From the NCBI RefSeq assembly GCF_945859685.1, contig NC_079149.1:121493575-121557574 (forward strand): 64,000 nucleotides of DNA, given 5' to 3'. The position numbers and the translations under genes were made by a program. The notes beneath the pieces are model-generated. The model saw only the letters and a program-made list of their open reading frames with translations. It searched no databases and was not told the DNA's origin. Every line of letters begins with the position of its first letter. The stretch's first letter is position 1. The stretch is from Eupeodes corollae. Lineage: Eukaryota; Arthropoda; Insecta; Diptera; Syrphidae. Positions 37,135 through 47,273 of this stretch are shown here, piece by piece.

Positions 37135-40100
37135 CAAATGTTAAAAGTACGTTTATACTTAAAATGTAACAATACGATCTATATCAAGAAAAGATATCTT
37201 ATTTTAAAACCATTTTTTTTAATTTTCGAAACATTGAAAAGCTTCTTAAATAAACCTAATTTGTTAAGACAAATTTTATAGCAAGGTTTTCATTTATTTT
37301 TGTATTATAAAACCTTAAAAAAATGTTTTCAAATGCTGATTAAACAAACAAATCCCCCAAACGATATATTTTTTTATATACATTTTCGGGAAAAAATCGT
37401 ACAATATTGGCATAGTTTCAAGTATAAACTCCCAATTTAGAGTCCAAAAAAAATCATCCATAACACATATCAGGGTGGTTTGAAAACGTTTTCAAGAAGT
37501 AAGCTCACCATCATTGTGTAAAAAGTTAAATATTGAAATATGTTTACAAAAAAATTATCTCTATTCAAATTACTTTGAAAGTAAGATACCATTTGAATTC
37601 AACTGCCTGACACATTCATTTCTTCAAATTGCAGATCCTTCAAATTAGATTATCAAATAGTCATATCAAATACTTTGTTTGATTTTTGAAGTAAAACCTG
37701 ATATTCAAATAACCTATTCAAAATTTAATACAAACATTATACAGATCACTTTAAATATAAAAACCCAATTTAGAAAAAATATCTTCTAAACTATAAATTT
37801 GTATGACAATATCCCATTAAAATAAAAATAAATGTTCTAATTTCGAATCGAGAAATATAAACTTTTATGTCTTTTCTACCCTTACCCAACTGTTATCTCA
37901 TTTTAAACACAAGGATACAAACTTTTTGAAAAATTTTTAACTTTCAAAGGCCTCAAACCATAACATCGCCAGGAAGCAGCTACAAACAAGATATCCTTCC
38001 TGATGTAACCTAAATAATCACAAAATATTAAATCCCAACTATGTCATATTAAGAAGAAACCAAAAACAACAACACAAATCCAATGGTTTCTCTTTGGAAT
38101 GAGTTTGATATGAAATAACATTTTCGTATTCGTTTAAACAATTTAGCTGTAAACAGTAAATTTTTAAAACTTGGAAATATTCCATTTTACTGGTATATTA
38201 TAAAGATACACATATCTATGTAAGAATTCAAAATTAACGGATATCTGTCCGAAGTTTTCACGTTCTCTCTTAAAACAAACAATAAGAAAACTAATACCCA
38301 AAACCCAACCCTATGTATACAACCCTGCAAGGATATCCTTCTTACAACAATACGACTCAACTATAGTATACAAAAATATAGCGAAAAAGTTTAACTTGAA
38401 GTTATTTTTGTTTTATACTCTTCTTATAGATATATTTATGTATTTTTGTCGTTGTTGTTGTTATTTTTCTTGGGTTGATGGAAGAGCAAGAAAAAAGAAA
38501 AAAAAAAGAATAAAAACAGGACCTTGTTTCAAATAAAAACAAAAGTTAACTATGTGCATAGTTGGTTGGAAATGAAAACTTATAACTCCCATTATTTATT
38601 TTCCTTTTAGTTTCAGGTTTTATTTTCTTTACTGCACTCTTTTTCATATACAAGGACGATTACTATTATACTCGTATACTTAAACTTGTACCAACCGATG
38701 CGATGTGCTCCCTGCTGATATGTTAGCTCTAAAAGTTTTTGGATAAAGTTCAGAAAGCAAATATATATCCTGTTTTCACCCCTTTAGTAAGTAGTATGGT
38801 GTGAAGAGGGGTTAGTTTTTGGGGGGAGGGATGGTTGAATTGAACGGGGTTATAATATTGTTTTTTTTTTTTATTTCATTTTCATCTTCGTCGTCGTCGT
38901 TATTCAGTTGTGTCAAGCTCTTAAGGTCGTCCTTGGTTGAGATATGTTGATAGTGGTGTATAGCTTTCTTCACGCCCCATGATTATTCTCTTTATTGTTT
39001 AAGGATAGTTTTTGGTATAAGCTCCTTAAGTGGAACATATCCGCCATTTGCTTGAAGATTCAAATACATAGTATAGTGAAACGAAACGAGAGAGGCGCTA
39101 TCATCACATACTTTTGGTTTATCTTTATGCCACGTACTTTCACCTGTGGCGAGTATCTCGTATCTAAAACAGTAGAGATAACCTGTAATTTTTATTTTCT
39201 CGACATTTTATCTCCTTTTGATCATTCCCCTCTTTCTCTGAGGATGAAAAGTTTTTCAATATTTTTTTATGAGAAACTTCAGGATATCGCGTTGGATTTT
39301 TCTTTTCTTTTTCTTTTCATTTTATTATCAAAGTTATCATCCGTTATCCTGTTATCAAATCGAAGTGTATCCTGTGAGATAAAATGTAACTGTTTTACTA
39401 TTTTCGTAGTCGTATACACTTTTGATAGAAAAACAGGTCCTTTTTTGTTTACTATATTGACCAATAACTGGAACGGAAAAGAATTATAAAAACAACCAAA
39501 AAATAGAACTATTAAGTATGTGTGTTTATTGTCCTTTTTATTTGTTTTCGATCTTTGGAAATTTGCCAAATGGAGGAAAAGATAATGTCACAGAGATAAC
39601 GAATTAATATATGTATTTTTCCATTTTTTGTTTTATGTTTCTTTTTTTCAGTTTCCATAGAGTTTTGAAAAAATGAAGATATTGAGGGATAAGGCATAGC
39701 TCCCATAATATATTAATATTGACATTTTTGTTTTATTTCATTTTAAGGATATTGAGATTGAGGACAAAATGACAAGCATGAGATAGGATAATATTTTTTT
39801 TTTTTGATTATTGTGGTAAGCCAATTTTTGAAGGAGTTTTCAAGGCTTTTTCTTTTTTTAACGTTAATATTATGTTACTTAGGTTGTTCTTATTGCTTTC
39901 GTCAAACAAAAGAGGAAAGAACTTTAAAATAAAATAAAACATAATCTACTGAAAATTAATAAAATTTCTTTTATCTTATTTCATCTCTCTAGAATGGTAA
40001 GAAGTCAGGCAGTTTTTAAGTTCGATATGCAAAAAAGGCAAAAGAAAGGTTAAAATAATTCATGTCCATTTAACTATTGGACGATATTATGTACGAGTGA

Positions 40101-43100
40101 TTACACGTCAAGCGGAGCGTGATTTGATTTGGTTCATATTGATGTCTGATTGAACAGCCATCACATTAAATCAGAAGATATTTAAACAATACTTAAATAT
40201 TATGACGAACTTTGATTATTTTTTCAAAAAAAATTGATCAAAGAAAAAATTTGGTTATAAGATCAAAAGAAATTAATTTCATGCCAAGTTAAACAAAGGT
40301 CAGTTCGACTATTTACGCATGACTTGCAGACAAATACACGATTGTTTAAGAAAGATACATTTAATTGTTCATGACCCTACGGCACATAAATAAGCCTGTA
40401 TTTGGTAAGTGGCATTAGTATGTGAGGGCTGTTGTTAGGAGGTAAAGTTGCAAGATAGATGAGATGTCTATGTCCCTCACATGTCTATCGTTGTTGTCCT
40501 TATCATCATCTTCGGGCCAAATGAAATTGGTTTGTCGTTAACATATAGCACTAACCGTTGAATTTGATATAGCCTGACCAAAGTTTTTTCAGATCGCAAG
40601 CTCAAAATCAAAATTTTTGAATTACTGAAGACTGTTATAGTCCAAAATTTGAAAACGTTTGTTGAGATCTTATAATGATCAGTTTCAAACAGCTCCACAG
40701 CCAATTCACCAAAAATAAAATCGACATATACCTTCACATTTTGGGTCAAAACTTATCAAAGGCTTGACCCAAAATAAGCCAAATTTTTGGTCTGCAAAAG
40801 GTCGCATTCTTGTAAATGACGCTATAAAAAATGTACTGGCCACGGATCCTCCTGCTTAAACCTTGCCTTTCGTCGACTTCATTTTATAGACGGGAAGTGA
40901 TTGTCCAAGGCACGACAAAAAGTCCTATTTTGGTGAACTTAAAATGAATGGAATGTTTTTCTGAAAGTATTCGGTTTATAATTTTAATTTAGATTTTTAT
41001 TTCTAGAAAAAATAAAAACTTAAAACTCATAAAAATTGTCAGTATCAATTTGGAAGACCAAAATGTTTTATCAAATGAATCAGTCTTAAATGAAATAAAT
41101 GCTTAGGGAGCTAAAATTCTTGAGATTATTAACATATTTTATATTATTCGTCTTAATGTCCAACCAATTCTACATACATCCATCATCGTCCCTTACTCAA
41201 AGTTAATATCAGCTATCAAGGAATTGGCAACATAAAGCCTTCTGAAAAAAGAGCTTTATTTTTAGATTTAAATTCTTGCACAAATGCCTTAAGAAAGGAT
41301 GAAGGGGTTTATACTCAATTCGATGGAATAAAAACCAATGGAATATTCATTTTCTTTAAAAAGTGTCTCAATAAAATAAAACGTCTTTCTAAAAATAAAA
41401 TAAAATAATCGAAAAAATGGTACCTAATCTAAAATGAGATTATACGCAGAAATTGTATAATAAAAATAAAAAATATTGACTCATAAAAATAAGGTACAAA
41501 GATTATTTTATTTCAACACCCTTTTCAACTTTAGAATTAAATTAAACCCATTTTGTATAGATATAGGTAGATTTTCCAAAAAGAAACAAATCTGTAACCT
41601 ACTTTCCTTTACCTTAAGCTATATATAGCTTAAAGCTACTCACTTATTTTCATGATAAATATCTAATATACTTTTTTTTTTGTTGACGAAGTTTTTTTTG
41701 CTCAATATAATACTACTTATCAATATCTCACCAGGTACCTGCTGAGATATAAAATCCTATAAAATCACAAAATGGTTTGGGGGTTAGAGCTATAGAGTGA
41801 GATTTATCTAAGCCAAAGGTCCTCCTGGCATTAAACGAAAAACGTCAACTACAACAAAAGCAACAACCAGCAAAAAGGATAATAATACAATATTCAAGAA
41901 AAGAAGAACCCTTTATTTTGACATCACTTAAATTCCCACCCTTTTTTTCTTATTTTTTCATATACACCTCTATTCACTTCCTTCGGTGATAAGAAAAGAC
42001 GAATTGAACACACAAAAAAACAGGAACAACTTAAGTTAAAAAAAGGATATAAACCACCTTACTTCCGCCTTTGATGTATATTGTCATATACAAAAGAAAG
42101 TGATGCGCAATTGACAATAATTATCGGCTTCACTTCGTCTTATTCCATAATCATCATCTTTATGATCATCATTTTCACCATTACCATTATGTCGCTCCTC
42201 TCCGCCACCATCGCCGGTCGCCGCCACATCACCTCGTCACACACTGCCCCGCCATTTCGGTTTGTTGCCTAAAAGCAAATCTCATGAAATCCATAAAAAC
42301 CCATTATCCTTTTCAGTCGAGTGCGTTCTGGTGTCATAAAAGAGGAAAAAACCATTAATTAAAACGAGAAAATCCCTCCGTTCAGGTTTTTTCCCACAGT
42401 AATTTTATTTTTATTTTGTTTTATACTTTGCTCCGCGACATGATGACAGCCCTGGAGGCTGTCAAGGTGTGTATGGAGTATTAAAAGCGTCACACAAACA
42501 AAAATCCCATAGAGAGAAATCATGATACAGCATAAAATACGGACGTGTTTTTTAAAGGACATTACAATGTTCACAGTGATGTTTCTATATTTTTATTTTT
42601 ATCCACATTTATTCCCTTTGAATTATATCTTTCTGATGGTCCTCTTTCTCTCGTTCTTCATTCTGATATTCTGATCATAAAACTAATTTTAAGAGGACGA
42701 CTTTGGATATATTCAAAGGTACAGCATAAAAATAAACAGGTAGGACAAAATTCGCCCTACATAATTCCGATGAACGCTTCCGGTACCTATATATCATTGA
42801 AATGGTATAATCATTTATTATTTGCACTAATACATGTGAAAGAAGGTACACACAAAACACACACACACAATTTCCTTTTCACTTGCCATACTATATCACA
42901 GCAGTTACAGAGCACAGCTTGTGTCCTTCTTATCCGTTTTCGTATATTTTTGTTCTGATGCTTCGCTCTTTACCTTGCTTAAATAAATGATGGAAACAAA
43001 TTGTGAAAACAAAAGCTTCAAGCTAAAATATTAAAACTTGGTCGGTGATGTTTTTCAACATCCACTTTTCATCCTGGAATCTTTCTACTTATACATTCCT

Positions 43101-44735
43101 ACCTTAACTATCTAAATATAACTAAAGAAACGTCAACATCGTATCATATGTCCTGTGGTTGGGTTATGGTTCTGGTTTTCAAGCAATCCATTTATATCTC
43201 ACTCAGAAAGCTGTGGCAATTTTGGTTAAACTTGAATAATCCTTCTTCAACCCTCTTTTCTATATTCACAATGTTTATTTTTTGAAATAATAAATGGAAA
43301 CACAAATATAGAAGATTTTTAAACAAGAAATAGAATTCAGTAGTATAAAATAAAATTGTATCATTTTGTTCTTTTGAACTTTAAAATGGTTATATTTAGA
43401 ATGAGCTGGGAATCAGAAACCTTTAATTCTTTGCTTCTTTTTTAAAGACTTGGAAAATATTTACAAATTTGTCTTTCTAACTTTAACATTAACTTATTTC
43501 TTTGATTTAATTTTTAAATTGACATATTTGATCTCCAATTAATAATTTTAAGTCCAATCTATGAATGCAAACCAATAAAGAACACACAAGTTTGTAAGCC
43601 ATGGTTTCAAAAGGTTCAATAATTTTAATTTTAAAAGATTTAATAAGAAAACTTAAAACAAATGGGGTAAAAAACTAAGAATAAATAGTTATGATGTCCT
43701 TAAAAATGTAAACTGTTTTACTTTTAAAAGTAGATTCCTAAATACACAAAAGTGTAATACCTTAGTTAGTACGTATCAAACTCAAAACTTTAATATGGGT
43801 TTTCAGTAAACGTGTAGGAAGATCAGTTAAAAAACTAAAACCACTGAGTTTGTTCTCGTTTTTAAATTAAAACCGAAAAAAAAGTTAATACCATTTGAAC
43901 AAGAAAAAGTGCACTATTTATAAATTGATTACATTTTTAAATAAGTTATAAATTATTTTGAATATAAGTCATGAATTATTCTTAAGCAAAAAAAAACTAT
44001 TGAATTTAATCAAGAAAAATTAAAAGAAAAGACCATTAAATCAAAGACAATATATGAAACGTTAAAATTTTTATTTAAGAACTATCAATGCATAATTACT
44101 ACATACAATTTAAATACTAAACAACTCAAAACGTCTAGTGTAGAATTATTAGTTATTAAAAATAGAATTACAAAATCTATAAATATTAAATAATACAAAT
44201 CAATGTGAAATACATTTTTTTTTAAAATTAAACTTTAAGCTATTATTTTTAGAGTCGTTAGATATTCCCAGTTTTTCAAGTCACTAATGGAGTAAAAGAA
44301 AAAAAATCATATCTTATATGATTTGTAATATTCGAAAAGGGAAAAAACAGAAAGATTACTGTCAAAATAATAAATAATCTTTCGGCTCTCGAAGTTTAAA
44401 AATGGCATATTTTAATGTTTGCATATTCAAAAAGTTATAAAAGTTGATTATTTGACAAGAAAATTTTTAACACTTCAAAACCAAATATTTTACAATTTTT
44501 TGAGTGATAACAAAGATATTATCTCCTGGACATAGTTTTAAATACAAAACCGTGGGATCTCATCAATATACTGGACATAAATTTTGAAATTAAGAACTAA
44601 GGAAATAATTTTTACACTGTCAACAATTTTGAATTTTCTTTTAACAAAAGCTAATAACTTAAAGCTAGAACAAAAATGGTGATCTGCGACCAACACTTAT
44701 AACGTGATACGCGGACAGAATTTATGGCATTTATG
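37135..44735. other. Gene-poor stretch
   Basis: No convincing exon. The 164-codon frame at 38995-39489 (plus) is Phe/Leu/Ser-rich with no motif, and its antisense is also partly open. The 90-codon minus frame at 40477-40749 is discussed under rejected items. Simple tracts: TCGTCGTCGTCGTT at about 38887-38900. 42180-42250 is a short G+C-rich patch (CCGCCACC, CGCCGGTCGCCGCC) without splice context. Confidence 0.45.
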
Positions 44736-45235
44736 ACAATGTTAGTATGGCCTGGAGTACCATACTAAAATCGGTGATATTCCTACATTGTACTGCTACA
44801 ACTCCTATAAGTATAGGATTATGTACTGTACTGTATGGAACAACAATCTTCGCTTGTAACACAAGGACGCATAGTACGTTTGACGAGAGAGCATTGCCTT
44901 CAGCCCCATACTGTATCGGCGATATCGCAATGCTACTAATTTTTCCCGCAATAATTTATGGCGTGATAATCGATACCCTTATTGGATTGCTGTCAATAGT
45001 GTAAGTATAAGGGACATAACAATAATGTATAGATTTTTTTGCTAGGAGCATTGTACATGCCGCCAGTCAGAATGGGCCCATACTGGCATTGTCGTATCGG
45101 CTACAAGTATTGTCGACGTTACTATTCTCAGTATGGCAAAATTAACTATGCTTACAACTTTGTACCCAACGGAAATCTTCTAAGCCATACGGTATTCCGT
45201 TTACACCCATACTGACATTGTAATATTAGCAATGT
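44736..45235. repeat. Cluster of CATACTG...CATTGT motifs, unidentified element
   Basis: CCCATACTG followed by CATTGT or TATCGGC recurs at 44904, 45078 and 45207 on the plus strand. The inverted form ACAATGTTAGTATGG opens the cluster at 44736-44750. Single pieces (GCATTGTACATGC at 45048, CAGTATGGC at 45129, CCATACGG at 45184) fill between. The right edge reads CAATGTATTTTTTTCCGTGTA. The region is richer in G+C than its surroundings. The inverted arrangement of the outermost motifs suggests a non-autonomous DNA transposon with subterminal repeats, but exact ends and a target duplication could not be fixed. The open frame at 44747-45004 lies inside it and has no recognisable motif. Confidence 0.45.
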
Positions 45236-45480
45236 ATTTTTTTCCGTGTAACGGTACCCGTCTATCGATTTTTCTAATATTAAAAGAAAACATTAACAAT
45301 AATATTTTGTCCAAGATACAAAGATTGGACGTCACTATTATGCTTTTTTCTCATATAACGTGAGTCAAAAACCATTTTATATTATTGTTTTTGAAGGTTC
45401 TCGTGTTTTGTAAAAAAATATATCAATTGAATTTTTCTAAAAAAAATTAAAAAATAAGCAACGATATTTTGCAGTTGATA

Positions 45481-45498
45481 TGTTACCGGAAATGTATG
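45481..45498 (+). repeat. Left TIR of the Ginger-like element
   Basis: TGTTACCGGAAATGTATG pairs with the right TIR with a single C/G difference. It is preceded by GATA. Confidence 0.85.
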
Positions 45499-45676
45499 AG
45501 ACCTAGGAATTATATACAATGCCTAGGAAATATATACATTGCCGAGTTTATTTAGGAAATGTATAAAAAGATTTCCAAAGATTATTTCAAACACATATTT
45601 CCTAGTAATTGTATACAACTGCTTAACAACTCTAGTTAATGTGTTAAATTAATATTATGTATATCCAAAAACTAAA

Positions 45677-45964
45677 GTACCCGTGGCATGATGGTTAGTG
45701 CATTGGACTGTCATGCCAGAGGACTTGGGTTCGATCCCTGCCTATGTCATCTAATGTCTTTTCACCGGTACTGCCTCTTACGAGGAATTGACAAATTCTC
45801 CAAGAGTAACTCTTGTCATGAAAAAGTGCTTTCTCAAATTAGCCGTTTGGATTCGCCATATAAACTGTAGGTCCCCTCCATTCCTGACAACATTACTCGC
45901 ACACAGGGCCCAAGGCCCTAGTTCTCAACGGACTGTTGCTCCGCCCAATTTATTTATTTATATC
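45677..45964 (+). mobile_element. tRNA-derived SINE, copy 1
   Basis: The 5' part is tRNA-like. TGGTTAGTGCATTGG (45692-45706) fits an RNA polymerase III A box in a D-arm setting, and GGTTCGATCC (45728-45737) is a perfect B box, at normal tRNA spacing. A tRNA-unrelated body follows (TTCACCGGTACTGCCTCTTA, CTCCAAGAGTAA, GTAGGTCCCCTCCATTCCTG, GTTCTCAACGGACTGTTG), and the 3' end is ATTTATTTATTTA. A 13-bp target duplication flanks it: ATATCCAAAAACT at 45661-45673 and ATATCAAAAAACT at 45960-45972. It lies inside the Ginger-like element. The open frames at 45688-46045 are by-products of the SINE and carry no protein meaning. Confidence 0.92.
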
Positions 45965-46102
45965 AAAAAACTGGAAAAAGAAATCAAAGCAACTAAAAAT
46001 AAAATAAAAAGATTTTTTTTAAATTTTGCATTACTTTATTTTTAAATGAAAGAACTTATTTATTTTGTATTTATTTGCACAGGGTAAGCTGGAGTGACAC
46101 TT

Positions 46103-46998
46103 TTAATTACATAATATTTGATTTTTGAAGCGCCAGCATTTTGATGAGCTACAATCCTTCTTGCAAAGACATTTTTTTAATCCTTGTCCTATCCCAGTTG
46201 ATTGCATATTTTTAACTGTGGGTAGCGAAATTTCGGTACTAGGTACTTTTTTGGTATCCAGAATACCTCATGAGCACACACCGAATTCAGATCTAAAATA
46301 TTTTATGATTCCATTCTTTGTTCCAATCTGGTAAAGCTCGTTATCTGTTGTATTCAAGATTACACCTATAATATTTCGGGCGTCACCACGTCCTCGGTCG
46401 ACTTCTGGTGCGGAAACCCTTACAGAAGTTCCTATGGACACAGAAGTAAACTTCTTGTCATTTGTTTTTAACATTTTTCCGGCCTGTTGTTGAAGATTTT
46501 GCTTAGCATAATGACGATTTGTTTGCACCACTAAATTTGTTCAACACAATAGACAAAGCAGTTTGGAGTCCTGTCCTTTTATTTCCTCTTCTGCTACAGT
46601 AAAAATGGGGTGGAGTGCACATATGCATTGTCTACAAGTATGAGCTTCGGTCGTTTCTTTTGAACAGATAATGCATTCCTTATCATATGCTCTGGCTGAA
46701 GCTACTGTGCTGGTCTCACACTGATCTAAATTATTACAGACTGGGATTGATTTATTAAGTTTAGCCGATGATACCTTGGGATCTTCTTTAATATTGTGTT
46801 GAAGGTTTTCAACGATTTTTTCTATGAAGAAGACTTCCGTTTCGATGTTTTGGGTGAAATTATTTGGTAACTTTAGACCATCCTTAATTTTACACTCAAA
46901 AAGGATTTCTTAAGGAGTTTTCTTGATGCCAGCGAATGCACTGTTTTTCATGAGGTGAACAAACCTTATACCTCGTGAATTATTTTTGTCTTGTATTC
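46103..46998 (-). pseudogene. Integrase C-terminal region, KRBA2/SCAND3-like family, with three in-frame stops
   Basis: One minus-strand frame runs from about 46996 to a terminal TAA at 46103-46105 with no frameshift. It begins with RGIRFVHLMKN and GIKKTP, the end of a retroviral-type integrase core as found in Ginger transposons and in insect proteins named KRAB-A domain-containing protein 2 or SCAND3-like. A Cys/His finger follows, CIICSKETTEAHTCRQCIC, then LHP. Next come VDRGRGDARNIIGVIL and YQIGTKNGIIKYFRSEF, a small domain typical of the family. The C-terminus is a Cys-rich tail, CLCKKDCSSSKCW...LCN. Stops interrupt the frame at 46910-46912 (TAA), 46541-46543 (TGA) and 46268-46270 (TGA). 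The integrase DDE residues are not present. The absence of frameshifts over about 300 codons suggests only moderate age. It belongs to the enclosing transposon rather than being a host gene. Confidence 0.85.
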
Positions 46999-47251
46999 AA
47001 ATAGTAAGCATGTTTTCTATACATAGATTCGATATTTCCACACTTCCCTGATAGATAAACACAGATTATATACATTTTCTATAAAAAGTGGAGAAGTATA
47101 AAACCTAGGACTTATAAACAATTCGTATTGCTGCTTAGAAGATGTATAGAATTCCTAGGGAATGTGTATACAAAAAATTAATTCACACATTTTCTTGCGA
47201 CTTTTGGCATTTTATACATTTCCTAGGAATTATATATACAACAACGAATTA

Positions 47252-47269
47252 CATACATTTCCGCTAACA
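47252..47269 (-). repeat. Right TIR of the Ginger-like element
   Basis: On the minus strand this reads TGTTAGCGGAAATGTATG. It is followed outside by GATA, matching the left flank. Subterminal CCTAGG-centred repeats at 47110-47235 mirror those at 45510-45560. Confidence 0.85.
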
Positions 47270-47273
47270 GATA

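Larger units (their letters stand above)
45481..47269 (-). mobile_element. Ginger-like DNA transposon remnant with TIRs and 4-bp target duplication
   Basis: The left end reads TGTTACCGGAAATGTATG at 45481, and the reverse complement of the right end reads TGTTAGCGGAAATGTATG from 47269. GATA lies directly outside each end (45477-45480 and 47270-47273), giving a 4-bp target duplication. The ends fit the TGTNR start and 4-bp duplication described for Ginger-type transposons. Subterminal DNA on both sides carries many CCTAGGAA(A/T)TATATA units in both orientations. The interior, minus strand, holds an integrase-derived pseudogene (46103-46998). The N-terminal and catalytic part of the integrase, expected between 46998 and the right end, is deleted. 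A SINE was later inserted at 45677-45964. The unit is a dead, internally deleted element whose borders are still legible. Confidence 0.82.

Noticed and set aside
38995..39489. 164-codon open frame on the plus strand
   Set aside because: Phe/Leu/Ser-rich random-looking translation, no motif, no splice context, and antisense also partly open.
40477..40749. Minus-strand frame with VYVDFIFGELAVELFETD, faintly like a cyclophilin start
   Set aside because: The following residues do not continue the cyclophilin pattern (no CTGE or FHR motifs), so the likeness is probably chance.
44747..45004. 85-codon plus-strand open frame
   Set aside because: It lies within the CATACTG motif cluster, is Thr/Ile-rich and has no family features.
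45692..45740. Possible functional tRNA gene
   Set aside because: The A and B boxes are good, but the acceptor stem does not close and the sequence continues into the SINE body seen again at 51320.
45688..46045. Two plus-strand open frames of 60 and 85 codons
   Set aside because: They lie within the SINE and its 3' flank; SINEs do not encode protein.
46268..46531. Host zinc-finger or KRAB-type gene on the minus strand
   Set aside because: The frame extends through three stop codons and lies between transposon inverted repeats, so it is a transposon remnant and not a host gene.
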